Assembly (NCBI RefSeq): GCF_028656935.1
Contig: NZ_JAMDGZ010000015.1
Coordinates: 124,001 to 188,000, forward strand
Direction: 5' to 3'
Length of the DNA stretch: 64,000 bases
Source of the DNA: Pseudomonas rubra
Lineage (GTDB): Bacteria > Pseudomonadota > Gammaproteobacteria > Pseudomonadales > Pseudomonadaceae
Shown here: positions 18,452 to 28,947 of the stretch, one piece after another
Layout of the letters: the number at the start of each line of letters is the position of its first letter
Position numbering within the stretch: the first letter of the stretch is position 1
Notes under the pieces: generated by a model
What the model was told of the DNA's origin: nothing
What the model saw: only the letters and a program-made list of their open reading frames with translations
Databases searched by the model: none
Translations under genes and position numbers: made by a program

Positions 18452-19825
18452 CCTATCGTGGGGCAAGCCCGCGCCTACAGTAGGTGTGCATGCACTCAGG
18501 ACCATATTCAGCCGCAGGCCCTGGCCGGTGTTTTGCGCCCACAACCGACCGCCCTGGCGGACGATGGCATTGCGGGCAATGCTCAAGCCCAGGCCAAAAC
18601 CACCGTCTCCCGGCCGCGACCCGTCAAGGCGGGTGAAGGGGGCAAAGATTCGCTCAAGCTCAGCTTCAGCCACCCCGCCGCCCTGGTCTTCCAGCCAGAT
18701 CAACCAGTCATCGCCCTGACGCCGCCCATCCAGGCGGATCACGCCACCGGCTGGCGAATGACGGATGGCATTGCGCAAGATGTTCTCCAGGGCCTGGGCC
18801 AGGCTGTTGAGGTTGCCCTGCACCCAGCACGAGGCGTCGAGCACGCAGTGCAACTGCGCAGGCTGCCAGGCACTTTCATAGCAGGCATCTTCGGCCAGCA
18901 TCTCCCACAGCGCCTGAACCTGGATCGGTTCCTTGCTCAAGGGCGCCCGCTCGGTGTCGAGCCAGGCCAATTGCAGTGCGTCCTCGACCAGGCGTTGCAT
19001 GCAATCGATCTCCCGGCCCAGGCGTTCGCGCAACTGTTCGGCATCAGCTTCACTGTCGCACGCCACGCGCAAACGGCTCAGGGGCGTGCGCAGCTCATGG
19101 GAGAGGTCACGCAACAACTGTTGCTGCAGGGCCACGGTGCCCTGCAGACGTTCGGCCATGTCATCGAAGGCGCGGCCCAGCTCACCCAGTTCATCCTGGC
19201 GGCTGGTGGTGCTGCTGGCCACCCGTGCCGAGAGCCGATCGGCGCGCCAGGCATTGGCCTGTTCGCGCAACTGGATCAGCGGCACGATCAGCATGCGGTA
19301 GAGACCGATACACAGCAGCAAGGTAAACAGCCCCGGGATAATGCCATTGGTCACTACCCGCCACAGCACCTTGTACTGCCCCGGCGCCAGGCGTTGCGGC
19401 AGTTCCATGACCAGGGTTCCCAGGTGCGGCTGCTGCGGGAACGGCAGGCGCATCCACGGCATGCCGATCGAACGCGGGCTCACCGGCCAGTCAATGCCGC
19501 GCAAAAAGGTCAGGCGCCGACTTTGTGCTTCGTTCAGCGGCGTGCCGCTCAAGGACTGCAGGTCCGGGCCGACCACCCCGACCCAGCCGGACTCCTTCTG
19601 CCGCACCGCACTCAACCAGGCGTCGATACCGGCCTGGCCGCCTTGCAGCCAGGCCTGCTCGGCCTCACCGGCATAGGCTTGCAACGTGCTTTTGGCCTGC
19701 TCGGAGAGGAAAGCGTTCTGCGTGTCCATGTGCCGGCCCCAGGTCCAGCTCAGGCCGATCATCAACAGGCAGAAGCCCACCAGCAGGATGGCCAGCTTCC
19801 AGAACAACGAATGACGATTGGGCAT
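18416..19825 (-). CDS. Sensor histidine kinase of a two-component pair
   Basis: The 469-aa membrane kinase has TM1 near residues 9-28, a periplasmic loop of about 140 residues and TM2 near 170-192. HAMP (PLIQLREQANAWRADRLSAR) follows, then HisKA with the phospho-His in LRDLSHELRTPLSRL (near residue 250), and HATPase motifs NILRNAIRHSP, EDQGGGV and GGFGLGLSIA. Position next to gacS and the paired OmpR-type regulator match the PirS-like kinase found there in other Pseudomonas, but the signal is unknown. About 25 C-terminal residues after LNMVLSA are encoded by REP and MITE-like sequence, so the native stop was lost. Confidence 0.9.
   Translation of the reverse strand: MPNRHSLFWKLAILLVGFCLLMIGLSWTWGRHMDTQNAFLSEQAKSTLQAYAGEAEQAWLQGGQAGIDAWLSAVRQKESGWVGVVGPDLQSLSGTPLNEAQSRRLTFLRGIDWPVSPRSIGMPWMRLPFPQQPHLGTLVMELPQRLAPGQYKVLWRVVTNGIIPGLFTLLLCIGLYRMLIVPLIQLREQANAWRADRLSARVASSTTSRQDELGELGRAFDDMAERLQGTVALQQQLLRDLSHELRTPLSRLRVACDSEADAEQLRERLGREIDCMQRLVEDALQLAWLDTERAPLSKEPIQVQALWEMLAEDACYESAWQPAQLHCVLDASCWVQGNLNSLAQALENILRNAIRHSPAGGVIRLDGRRQGDDWLIWLEDQGGGVAEAELERIFAPFTRLDGSRPGDGGFGLGLSIARNAIVRQGGRLWAQNTGQGLRLNMVLSACTPTVGAGLPHDRHWYLHISNPDL
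18452..18484. repeat. REP copy at the 3' end of the kinase gene
   Basis: CCTATCGTGGGGCAAGCCCGCGCCTACAG is a diverged half-REP. It abuts the MITE-like element and is read in frame as the C-terminal codons of the histidine kinase. Confidence 0.8.
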
Positions 19826-19827
19826 TT

Positions 19828-20544
19828 TCAGCTGACCTCAGCGCTGCTGAGCACATAACCCTTGCCCCAGACTGTTCGCACTTCGCGCTCCAGGTAGCCG
19901 ATGGCCTTGAGCTTGCGGCGAATCTGGCTGACATGCATGTCCAGGCTGCGGTCATGACGGGCATAACCACGCTGCAACACCTGTTGGTAGAGGAAGGCCT
20001 TGCTCAGCACCTCTTCATCGCTGCGCTGCAGGGTATCGAGCAGGCGGTACTCGCTGAGGGTCAGGCCCGCCCGCTGCTCGGCGTAATACACATCATTGAC
20101 CTCTTCATCGAAGCGCAACTGACTGGGTAATACCGGATTGGGTTGCTGATGGCGCCGCTCCAGCGCCACCCGGCGCAGGATCGCTTCGATACGCACCTGC
20201 AACTCGACCATGCTGAACGGCTTGGGCAGGTAGTCATCGGCGCCGCGCTGGAAGCCGGTAATGCGGTCGGCCTCGGCGCCCAGGGCCGACATCAGGATCA
20301 CCGGCGTCGAACTACTCTGGCGCAACTGCGCGAGCACCTCCAGGCCGCCCAGGCCAGGCAGCAGGATGTCCATCAGCACCACATCAAAGCAGCTGCTTTG
20401 CGCGACCTGCAGGCCGTCGCGGCCATTCTGGCACCAGGTGACCTTGCAGCCGCCGCGCTGCAGTTCTTCACGCAGATAGGCACCGAGGACCGGATCGTCC
20501 TCGATGGCGAGGATGTTGGAGGTATGAATGGATACGGGAGTCAT
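19828..20544 (-). CDS. OmpR-family response regulator
   Basis: The 238-aa protein has an N-terminal receiver domain (ILAIEDDPVLGAYL; phospho-Asp in VVLMDILLPGLGG near residue 59; Lys in YLPKPFSMVEL near residue 109). The C-terminal winged-helix DNA-binding domain has LTLSEYRLLDTL, HVSQIRRKLKAIG and TVWGKGYVLS. It is the first gene of a two-gene operon; the kinase ATG lies 2 nt after its stop. Divergent from gacS. Likely PirR-like from position, target genes not deducible. Confidence 0.92.
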   Translation of the reverse strand: MTPVSIHTSNILAIEDDPVLGAYLREELQRGGCKVTWCQNGRDGLQVAQSSCFDVVLMDILLPGLGGLEVLAQLRQSSSTPVILMSALGAEADRITGFQRGADDYLPKPFSMVELQVRIEAILRRVALERRHQQPNPVLPSQLRFDEEVNDVYYAEQRAGLTLSEYRLLDTLQRSDEEVLSKAFLYQQVLQRGYARHDRSLDMHVSQIRRKLKAIGYLEREVRTVWGKGYVLSSAEVS

Positions 20545-20758
20545 TGGCCGATGCTAGCAATTCTCAATCACGCGATTATTGGACATTCACCGAATACAGG
20601 CAACCAGCGCTCGACCAAAGCCTGGCGTTAACCGGGGTAATCGACAAAAGCAGATACAAATGAGTGCATTACGCGAGTAGGCGCGGTACTTTTCCGACTT
20701 GGTCCGTCAGCAGGAGCTGACGGGGGCTTACAGCGCTTACCAAGCACAGGAGAGTGGC

Positions 20759-23512
20759 GTGCTGAATAGATTGGGGATCAGAAGCCGCGTGCTGTTGCTC
20801 GCCTTGTTGCCTGCCGGCCTTATGGCGCTGGTGCTGGGCGGCTATTTCACCTGGCTGCAGCAGAACGAGCTGCAGACCCAACTGCTGCAACGCGGCAAGA
20901 TGATTGCCGAGCAACTGGCACCGCTGGTGGCGCCAGCCCTGGCGCGGCACGACCCGGCGCAACTGGAGCGCATCGCCGCCCAGGCCCTGGAACAATCCGA
21001 CGTACGCGCGGTGGCTTTCCTTGGGCCCGATCGCAATGCCCTGGCCCATGCAGGCCCGAGCATGCTCAACCAGGCGCCCACCGGCGGCGGCACGCAATTG
21101 CTCCAGCGCACCGGCAATGACGCCACCCGTTACCTGTTGCCGGTGTTCGGCCGCCACCGCGACCTGGCCGGCGAGCTGATCCCCGGCGAAGCCGACCGCC
21201 TGCTCGGCTGGGTGGAAATCGAGCTGTCCCACGACGGCACCCTGCTGCGCGGCTACCGCAGCCTGTTCACCAGCCTGCTGCTGATCCTGCTGGGCCTGGC
21301 CGCCACCGCCCTGTTGGCGATGCGCATGAGCCGTGCGATCAACGGCCCGATCGGCCAGATCAAATATGCGGTCAACCAGTTGAAAGACGGCAACCTCGAG
21401 GAACGCCTGCCAGCCATGGGCAGCTACGAGCTCGATGAACTGGCTGCGGGTATCAACCGCATGGCCGAAACCCTGCACAACGCCCATGAAGAGCTGCAGC
21501 ACAGCATTGACCAGGCCACCGAAGACGTGCGCCAGAACCTGGAAACCATCGAGATTCAGAACATCGAACTGGACATGGCACGCAAGGAGGCCCTGGAGGC
21601 CAGCCGGATCAAGTCCGAGTTCCTCGCCAACATGAGCCATGAGATCCGTACCCCGCTCAATGGCATCCTCGGCTTCACCCATCTATTGCAGAAGAGCGAG
21701 CTGACCCCGCGCCAGCTCGACTACCTGGGCACCATCGAAAAATCCGCCGGCAGCCTGCTGGGGATCATTAACGAGATTCTCGACTTCTCCAAGATCGAGG
21801 CCGGCAAACTGGTGCTCGACAGCATTCCGTTCAACCTGCGCGACCTGATCCAGGACACCCTGACCATCCTCGCCCCGGCCGCCCACGCCAAACAGCTGGA
21901 GCTGGTCAGCCTGGTGTATCGCGACACGCCGCTGTCGCTGGTCGGCGACCCGCTGCGGCTCAAGCAGATTCTCACCAACCTGGTGAGCAATGCCATCAAG
22001 TTCACCCGTGAAGGCACCATCGTCGCCCGGGCCATGCTTGAAGAAGAGCGCGAAGACAGCGTGCAGTTGCGCATCAGTGTCCAGGACACTGGCATCGGCC
22101 TGTCCACCCAGGACGTACGCGCGCTGTTCCAGGCCTTCAGCCAGGCTGACAACTCGCTGTCGCGCCAACCTGGCGGCACAGGCCTGGGCCTGGTGATTTC
22201 CAAGCGCCTGATCGAACAGATGGGCGGCGAGATCGGCGTTGACAGCACGCCGGGCGAAGGCTCGCAGTTCTGGATCAGCCTGAGCCTGCCCAAGGCCCGT
22301 GACGACGCCGAAGACCTGCCTTTGCCACCCTTGGTCGGGCGTCGGGTGGCAATTGTCGACAGCCATGAACTGGCGCGTCAGGCACTGGAACATCAACTCG
22401 AGGACTGCGGCCTGAGCGTCAGCTTGTTCAGCACCCTGGACCAGTTGCTGCATGCGGTCGAAGCCGCCATCCTGGCCGGACAACCCTTCGAACTGGCGGT
22501 GCTCGGAATCAGCCTCGACGACCTCTCGCCTGAACGCCTGGGCCAGTACATCCAGCAACTGGAGCGCCTCGCCTGTCAGCCGCTGGTCCTCTGCCCGACC
22601 ACCGAACAGGCGCTGTACCACCCTTACCTGCCCAATGCCCATAGCCAGTTGCAGGCCAAGCCTGCCTGCACCCGCAAGCTGCGCCGGGCGCTGGTCGAGA
22701 TGATCCAGCCGCGACGCCCGGGCAGCGACAGCAAACCGGTGTCCGACCAACCCTTACCCAAAGTGCTGTGTGTCGATGACAACCCGGCCAACCTGCTGCT
22801 GGTACAAACCCTGTTGGAAGACCTGGGTGCCGAAGTGCTGGCGGTCGACAGCGGCTATGCGGCGGTTCAAGCGGTGCAGGACGAGCGCTTTGACCTGGTG
22901 CTGATGGACGTGCAGATGCCCGGCATGGACGGACGCGAATGCACCGAGCAGATTCGCCGCTGGGAAACCAGCCAGAGTGGCGCCGCCTTGCCGATCGTTG
23001 CGCTGACCGCCCACGCCATGGCCAATGAGAAGCGCGCCCTACTGCACAGTGGCATGGACGACTACCTGACCAAACCGATCAGCGAACGCCAACTGGCCCA
23101 GGTGGTACTCAAGTGGACTGGCCTGGCCCTCGGCGCACCACGCCCGGAACGGCCGCAGGAGCGCACGCCCGAGAACATTGAACTCAAGGTGCTGGACCCG
23201 GAAGAAGGCCTGCGCCTGGCCGCTGGCAAACCGGACTTGGCCGCCGACATGCTGGCCATGCTGCTGGCCTCGCTGGAGTCCGACCGCGAGGCAATCCGGG
23301 TCGCCCGCGAGGCCGCCGACCGCAATGGCATGATCGAGCGCGTGCACCGCCTAAATGGCGCCTCGCGCTACTGCGGTGTGCCGCAATTGCGCGCCGCCTG
23401 CCAACGCAGTGAAACCCTGCTCAAGCAGGATGACCCACAGGCGCCGCAAGCCCTGGACGAACTGGACCGGGCCATCACCCGGCTGACGGCCCAGGCGCGC
23501 ATGAGCGCCTGA
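20759..23512 (+). CDS. gacS: Hybrid sensor kinase GacS
   Basis: GacS (917 aa) is the tripartite kinase that activates GacA and so the Rsm small RNAs controlling secondary metabolism, biofilm and exoproducts. The N-terminus [20 protein letters not shown] leads into TM1; TM2 is near residues 170-190, then HAMP. HisKA has [16 protein letters not shown], and HATPase has LVSNAIKF and [13 protein letters not shown] receiver domain starts at [14 protein letters not shown] with [13 protein letters not shown], and the C-terminal Hpt has [14 protein letters not shown] chose the GTG at 20759 because it fits the family N-terminus and follows CAGGAGAG; an in-frame extension upstream is unlikely. Confidence 0.96.
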   Translation: MLNRLGIRSRVLLLALLPAGLMALVLGGYFTWLQQNELQTQLLQRGKMIAEQLAPLVAPALARHDPAQLERIAAQALEQSDVRAVAFLGPDRNALAHAGPSMLNQAPTGGGTQLLQRTGNDATRYLLPVFGRHRDLAGELIPGEADRLLGWVEIELSHDGTLLRGYRSLFTSLLLILLGLAATALLAMRMSRAINGPIGQIKYAVNQLKDGNLEERLPAMGSYELDELAAGINRMAETLHNAHEELQHSIDQATEDVRQNLETIEIQNIELDMARKEALEASRIKSEFLANMSHEIRTPLNGILGFTHLLQKSELTPRQLDYLGTIEKSAGSLLGIINEILDFSKIEAGKLVLDSIPFNLRDLIQDTLTILAPAAHAKQLELVSLVYRDTPLSLVGDPLRLKQILTNLVSNAIKFTREGTIVARAMLEEEREDSVQLRISVQDTGIGLSTQDVRALFQAFSQADNSLSRQPGGTGLGLVISKRLIEQMGGEIGVDSTPGEGSQFWISLSLPKARDDAEDLPLPPLVGRRVAIVDSHELARQALEHQLEDCGLSVSLFSTLDQLLHAVEAAILAGQPFELAVLGISLDDLSPERLGQYIQQLERLACQPLVLCPTTEQALYHPYLPNAHSQLQAKPACTRKLRRALVEMIQPRRPGSDSKPVSDQPLPKVLCVDDNPANLLLVQTLLEDLGAEVLAVDSGYAAVQAVQDERFDLVLMDVQMPGMDGRECTEQIRRWETSQSGAALPIVALTAHAMANEKRALLHSGMDDYLTKPISERQLAQVVLKWTGLALGAPRPERPQERTPENIELKVLDPEEGLRLAAGKPDLAADMLAMLLASLESDREAIRVAREAADRNGMIERVHRLNGASRYCGVPQLRAACQRSETLLKQDDPQAPQALDELDRAITRLTAQARMSA

Positions 23513-23526
23513 GCCCTGGCTGACCT

Positions 23527-23556
23527 GGGGCAAGGCTGAATCCTTGCCCCTTGGTT
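23527..23556 (+). terminator. gacS: Terminator-like hairpin after gacS
   Basis: GGGGCAAGG CTGAAT CCTTGCCCC (23527-23550) lies 14 nt after the gacS stop and is followed by TTGGTT, a weak U-tract. Confidence 0.7.
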
Positions 23557-23588
23557 AAACTTTCAGGCAAAGCCTTCAGGAAGATCCT

Positions 23589-24578
23589 ATGCGCGTATTG
23601 TTTTTCAGCAGCCAGACCTACGACCAGGACAGCTTCACCCACGCCACTGCTGCGCCAGGGCTTGAGCTGCACTTCCAGCCCGCGCGCCTGACTGAAGACA
23701 CCGCAGCACTGGCCGCTGGCCATGAAGTGGTCTGCGCCTTCATCAACGATGATCTCGGCGCTAGCGTGCTGCAACGCCTGGCCGCCGCCGGCACGCGCCT
23801 GATCGCCCTGCGCTCGGCCGGCTACAACCATGTCGACTTGGCCGTTGCCAAACGCCTGGGCCTGGCCGTGGTGCGGGTGCCCGCTTACTCGCCCCACGCC
23901 GTGGCCGAACATGCGGTGGCGCTGATCCTGGCGCTCAACCGACGCCTGCACCGGGCCTACAACCGCACCCGTGAAGGCGACTTCACCCTGCACGGGCTGA
24001 CCGGCTTCGACCTGCACGGCAAGACCGTCGGCGTGGTCGGCACCGGGCAGATCGGCGCGGCGTTCGCCCGGATCATGGCCGGCTTCGGTTGTCAGTTGCT
24101 GGCCTATGACCCCTACCCCAACCCTGAATTGCTGGCCTTGGGCGCACGCTACCTGAGCCTGCCGGAGCTGCTGCGCCAGGCCCAGGTCATCAGCCTGCAT
24201 TGCCCACTGAACGACACTACCCGTCACCTGATCAATGCCCGCAGCCTGGCCGACCTTACCCCCGGGGCGATGCTGATCAACACCAGCCGTGGCGCCCTGG
24301 TCGACACCCCGGCGCTGATCGAGGCCCTGAAAAGCGGCCAACTCGGCTACCTGGGGCTGGATGTCTACGAGGAGGAAGCCCAGCTGTTCTTCGAGGACCG
24401 CTCCGACCAGCCCTTGCAGGACGACGTGCTGGCGCGGCTGCTGACCTTCCCCAACGTCATCGTCACCGCCCACCAGGCTTTTCTCACCCGCGAAGCACTG
24501 GCCGCCATTGCCGCCACCACGCTGGACAACATTACCCGCTGGGCGGCAGGCAATGCGCAGAACTTGGTCGAGGGTTGA
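23589..24578 (+). CDS. ldhA: D-lactate dehydrogenase (fermentative type)
   Basis: The 329-aa D-2-hydroxyacid dehydrogenase interconverts pyruvate and D-lactate with NADH. The Rossmann glycine motif is [16 protein letters not shown] near residues 147-162. Catalytic Arg is in [11 protein letters not shown], Glu in [16 protein letters not shown] and His in [15 protein letters not shown] near residue 296; these are LdhA-type rather than PdxB or SerA segments. It has its own Shine-Dalgarno (AGGAAG). It follows gacS in the same direction but after a terminator-like hairpin. Confidence 0.93.
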   Translation: MRVLFFSSQTYDQDSFTHATAAPGLELHFQPARLTEDTAALAAGHEVVCAFINDDLGASVLQRLAAAGTRLIALRSAGYNHVDLAVAKRLGLAVVRVPAYSPHAVAEHAVALILALNRRLHRAYNRTREGDFTLHGLTGFDLHGKTVGVVGTGQIGAAFARIMAGFGCQLLAYDPYPNPELLALGARYLSLPELLRQAQVISLHCPLNDTTRHLINARSLADLTPGAMLINTSRGALVDTPALIEALKSGQLGYLGLDVYEEEAQLFFEDRSDQPLQDDVLARLLTFPNVIVTAHQAFLTREALAAIAATTLDNITRWAAGNAQNLVEG

Positions 24579-24609
24579 TGCTAGGATACGCGGCAGATTT
24601 GGAGGACCC

Positions 24610-25047
24610 ATGGTCGAACACGATTTCCGCTACACCCTGTTTAACCCGCAACACACCCTGATCGAGTGCCGCGCCCTGGTACCGGGCCGCTATCAAGTGA
24701 CCGGCAACGGTGGTTCGATCCAGAAGAGCGACGTTCTGCTGGTGACCCTCAAGGGCAGCAAGGATTTGTCCATGCGCCTGACGGTGGAATCCGTGCGCCA
24801 CCTGATCAACCCGACCGGCCAATGGGTCGCGGTGGCCAGCGGCCCGGTATTCGGCGAACTGGCGATCCACACCTGGGAGGTCAACTGCGACAGCTGCCAG
24901 GCGAACCTGAATTTCGAGTTCGCGGTCGACGCCAAGCTGGGCAAGAAGGCCCAACAGCCGGCCGCCAGCGTACGCATCGCCGAACTTGGCTGGATCAGCC
25001 GCGGCGACAAACACCTGTGCCCGAAATGCAAGGAGACGGCCCAGTGA
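24610..25047 (+). CDS. Conserved hypothetical protein with paired Cys motifs, 145 aa
   Basis: The protein begins MVEHDFRYTLFNPQHTLIEC. In its C-terminal half it carries CDSCQANLNFEF (near residue 97) and at the very end HLCPKCKETAQ; together these four cysteines look like a zinc ribbon or redox pair. No signal peptide or membrane segment. Preceded by GGAGG. Its TGA overlaps the GTG start of the META-domain lipoprotein gene, so the two are co-translated. Specific function unknown. Confidence 0.82.
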   Translation: MVEHDFRYTLFNPQHTLIECRALVPGRYQVTGNGGSIQKSDVLLVTLKGSKDLSMRLTVESVRHLINPTGQWVAVASGPVFGELAIHTWEVNCDSCQANLNFEFAVDAKLGKKAQQPAASVRIAELGWISRGDKHLCPKCKETAQ

Positions 25048-25448
25048 AAACACTGTTGCTCTCAGCCCTGATTGGCACGACGCTACTCGGTTGCGCCGCC
25101 GAGCCGATGAAGCTGGAACAGGAACGCAGCTATCTGCTGGAATGGATTGGCGAGCGGCCGCTGATGGACTACAGCCACCTGACCCTGACCCTGGCCAGCG
25201 ACGGTCGCGCCTATGGCAATGCTGGCTGTAACCACTGGTTCGCGCCCTATCAGCTCGAAGGCGACAAGCTGACCTTCGGTAAGGTCGGCAGCACCCGCAA
25301 GCTGTGCGCACCGGCACTCATGGAGCAGGAAAAACGCTTCCTCCAGGCCCTGGAAACCGTGCAGCGCTGGGACATCTCGCCAATCGAGCAGGTGCGCTTC
25401 TGGCCGGCCGAGGGCAAGCCGCTGCGTTTCTGGCCTGAAGAAGGCTGA
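25044..25448 (+). CDS. META-domain lipoprotein (HslJ-like)
   Basis: This 134-aa lipoprotein starts at GTG 25044 (MKTLLLSALIGTTLLGCAAEP, lipobox LLGC, Cys17). The META domain is recognisable by RAYGNAGCNHWFAPYQLEGDKLTFGKVGSTRKLCA and its two further cysteines. Family members affect heat-shock or antibiotic tolerance in E. coli (HslJ) but the biochemical role is not known. The GTG overlaps the stop of the upstream gene (GTGA). Its 3' half is overlapped antisense by the run-on tail of the TlpA-like gene at 25250-25894. Confidence 0.88.
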   Translation: MKTLLLSALIGTTLLGCAAEPMKLEQERSYLLEWIGERPLMDYSHLTLTLASDGRAYGNAGCNHWFAPYQLEGDKLTFGKVGSTRKLCAPALMEQEKRFLQALETVQRWDISPIEQVRFWPAEGKPLRFWPEEG

Positions 25449-25894
25449 AATGCATCGCGGGGCAAGCCCTCAAGCGTCTGCTCCCCCATCAGTTGCTCAC
25501 GTACCTTGCCCTTGTCATCGATGATGTAGGTCACCGGCAAGGCTTCGCTGCGCGGCAGCTCGTAACGCTCGGCCGGGTCGCTGGCCAGTACCGTGAAGCC
25601 AATGCCCAGCGCTTCACTGGCCTTTTTCAGCTCCTCGCCCTGCAAGCCGTCGAAGTTCACCCCCAGCACCTGCACGCCCTGCCCCTGCCACTGCTTGGCA
25701 GCCGCGTTGAGTTCAGGAATTTCTACACGGCACGGGCCGCACCATTCCGCCCAGTAGTTGAGCACCAGCCAGTGCCCTTCAATCTGCTCGGCTTTCACTG
25801 CCTGACCGTGCTGGTCCAGGCCGTAATCTGCACCGCAACCGCCAAGCAACAGGCTCGCGGTGATGGCCAGTGCTGCTGCCAAACGCCTTGTCAT
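25250..25894 (-). CDS. TlpA-like thioredoxin lipoprotein with aberrant C-terminal run-on
   Basis: The first ~148 residues are a normal thiol-disulfide reductase: lipobox SLLLGGC (Cys20), thioredoxin active site YWAEWCGPCRVEIPELN (CGPC near residues 52-55), and cis-Pro in SEALPVTYIIDDKGKV. After EQTLEGL, near residue 143, the frame enters a REP sequence and then runs about 65 residues antisense through the META-domain gene (tail of basic and Ser-rich residues, ending SLSPSS). Family members normally stop about 10 residues after this point. The original stop and intergenic spacer were probably deleted at a REP. The catalytic domain looks intact. Confidence 0.82.
   Translation of the reverse strand: MTRRLAAALAITASLLLGGCGADYGLDQHGQAVKAEQIEGHWLVLNYWAEWCGPCRVEIPELNAAAKQWQGQGVQVLGVNFDGLQGEELKKASEALGIGFTVLASDPAERYELPRSEALPVTYIIDDKGKVREQLMGEQTLEGLPRDAFQPSSGQKRSGLPSAGQKRTCSIGEMSQRCTVSRAWRKRFSCSMSAGAHSLRVLPTLPKVSLSPSS
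25452..25471. repeat. REP remnant at a fused gene end
   Basis: GCATCGCGGGGCAAGCCCTC is a REP half-copy. On the minus strand it is read in frame as LPRDAF inside the TlpA-like protein, marking where the normal end of that gene was lost. Confidence 0.75.
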
Positions 25895-25980
25895 GGGTCA
25901 ATCCTTCTCGAAGATTCAAGCAAAATGCGAAGTCGCTGCGGTTAGAATAGCCGCCACACCCTGCTGGATGCGACCCGAAC

Positions 25981-27345
<1,365 letters not shown>

Positions 27346-27353
27346 GTAAATTC

Positions 27354-27395
27354 ATCGCGGGGCAAGCCCACCACCGGATTTCATTGCCCCGCGAT
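27354..27395. terminator. REP-derived hairpin between convergent genes
   Basis: ATCGCGGGGCAAG (from 27354) and its complement TTGCCCCGCGAT (ending 27395) form a strong stem between the DUF2069 gene and the convergent glycosylase gene. It likely serves both as a terminator. Confidence 0.7.
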
Positions 27396-27401
27396 AAATA
27401 C

Positions 27402-28073
27402 TCAATGATTGACGGTATGCGCCAGCATCACCGACAGCTGGCACAGCGGCCGCCCACTCTCGGCATGCCACTGGTTGAACGCGTCCTGCACCAGCGCCAA
27501 GTCGCGCTGGCTGGTCGGTGGCTTGTCGATGATGTCCTGGGCGATCAGGGCCGCAGCCATATCATCGGTAGGGATGAAGGTGTCCTTGCCGCACATGCGC
27601 AAGAAGCGCGGCGCCGACAGCCCACCCAACTGGTTGCCGTGCTTGGCCAGGTACTTCCACAGGCCGACGATATCGGTTACCGGCCAGTCGGCGATGAATG
27701 CACCGAAACTACCGTGGGCCTTCTCCACATCGAGGATCATCTGCGCATTGCGCGGCACGCTCTTGAGCTTGCCCAGGTGGCGGATGATCCGCGTGTCCTG
27801 CATCAGCCGCTCCAGGTGCTCAGCGCCCATCAGTACGACCTTTTGCGGGTCGAAGCCGAAGAACACCTGCTCGAAAGCCGGCCATTTGGCGTCCACCAGG
27901 CTGTGTTTCAAACCGGCGCGAAACACCCGCAGGGCCAGGGTCGACAAGTAGCGGTCGGCACTGGTTGCGCGCAGTTGCTCGGGGCTTTTGGCCTGGGGCA
28001 GGAAGGCTTCCAGGGCCGCGGCCGAGCCAAAGCGGTTCAGGCAGTACTCATGCAGCCATTGGTAGTCACGCAT
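27402..28073 (-). CDS. DNA-3-methyladenine glycosylase I family protein
   Basis: The 223-aa HhH-fold base-excision repair protein resembles Tag: WPAFEQVFFGFDPQKV, LMQDTRIIRHLGKLKSVPRNAQMI, SFGAFIADWP, LGGLSAPRFLRMCGKDTFIPTDD. It is longer than E. coli Tag and several Tag zinc ligands are not obvious, so it may be a divergent alkyl-base glycosylase. Its ATG lies 5 nt after the stop of the ttcA 3' fragment. It was evidently the second gene of a ttcA operon and is now cut off from the native ttcA promoter by the island. Confidence 0.85.
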   Translation of the reverse strand: MRDYQWLHEYCLNRFGSAAALEAFLPQAKSPEQLRATSADRYLSTLALRVFRAGLKHSLVDAKWPAFEQVFFGFDPQKVVLMGAEHLERLMQDTRIIRHLGKLKSVPRNAQMILDVEKAHGSFGAFIADWPVTDIVGLWKYLAKHGNQLGGLSAPRFLRMCGKDTFIPTDDMAAALIAQDIIDKPPTSQRDLALVQDAFNQWHAESGRPLCQLSVMLAHTVNH

Positions 28074-28078
28074 GGCCG

Positions 28079-28780
28079 TCAGATGTTCAGCACGTCGACA
28101 AAACGCGGGGTGGCCGTCTCGTCGATCTTCAGGTTGGTGAAATCGAACAGGTTGCGGTCAGCCAGTTGCGACGGCACCACGTTCTGCAGGCCGCGGAAGA
28201 TGCTCTCGGTACGCCCAGGGGTCTTGCGCTCCCACTCCACCAGCATGTCCTTGACCACCTGGCGCTGCAGGTTTTCCTGGGAGCCGCAGAGGTTGCACGG
28301 GATGATCGGGAATTCGCGCATGTCCGAGTAGGCCTGGATGTCCTTCTCGCTGCAGTAGGCCAGCGGACGGATCACCACGTTGCGCCCGTCATCGGCCCGC
28401 AGCTTGGGCGGCATGGCCTTGAGGGTGCCGTTGAAGAACATATTGAGGAAGAAGGTCTCGACGATGTCGTCGCGGTGGTGCCCCAGGGCCATCTTGGTCG
28501 CGCCGATTTCGTCGGCGAAGGTGTACAGGGTGCCGCGACGCAGGCGCGAGCACAGCGAGCAGGTGGTCTTGCCTTCGGGGATCAGTTCCTTGACCACCGA
28601 ATAGGTGTCCTTCTCGACGATGTGGTACTCGACGCCGAGGGTTTCCAGGTAGGCCGGCAGCACGTGCTCGGGGAAGCCTGGTTGCTTCTGGTCCATATTC
28701 ACCGCGACGATGTCGAACTTGATCGGCGCCACTTTCTGCAGGTGCAGCAGAACATCGAGCATGGTGTAGCTGTCTTTGCC
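28079..28780 (-). pseudogene. ttcA: Host ttcA, 3' fragment (split by island)
   Basis: This is the C-terminal 233 codons of tRNA-cytidine(32) 2-sulfurtransferase, from [14 protein letters not shown] to FVDVLNI. It retains the Fe-S cysteines in [14 protein letters not shown] and [13 protein letters not shown] but lacks the N-terminal 43 residues with the first half of the PP-loop. The missing part is at 57085-57213. Joining the pieces restores [11 protein letters not shown] without gain or loss of a base, so the gene is interrupted rather than degraded. An internal ATG at 28762 could give a 227-aa product without the ATP-binding loop, presumably inactive. Confidence 0.93.
28775..28780. other. 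Left attachment-site core (att)
   Basis: TTTGCC here, complement of the GGCAAA codons for Gly-Lys in the PP-loop, is repeated at 57085-57090. Host sequence GTGTAGCTGTC lies to the left and island sequence TTATAGCTTAAG to the right. The direct repeat is only 6 bp, so the exact crossover within it cannot be fixed. Confidence 0.75.
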
Positions 28781-28947
28781 TTATAGCTTAAGAAAACATA
28801 ACTGGACAGCACCAGCATAAGCACAACCTATTGATTTTAAATGAATTAAATAGAAAGCTGGCTTTACAGAAAAAGGTGGAAAAGTAAATTTTGCGTATTC
28901 CTGAGCTCTGAAAACCCTCATACCTCCCGAAAAATCACCTTGAACCT
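28781..28947. other. AT-rich terminal segment of the island
   Basis: These 167 nt between the left att core and the ttcA2 stop are AT-rich and without a gene. They contain TTATAGCTTAAGAAAAC at the very end and several A/T runs, and probably hold recombinase-binding sites and the ttcA2 3' untranslated region. No classical terminator was found. Confidence 0.6.
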
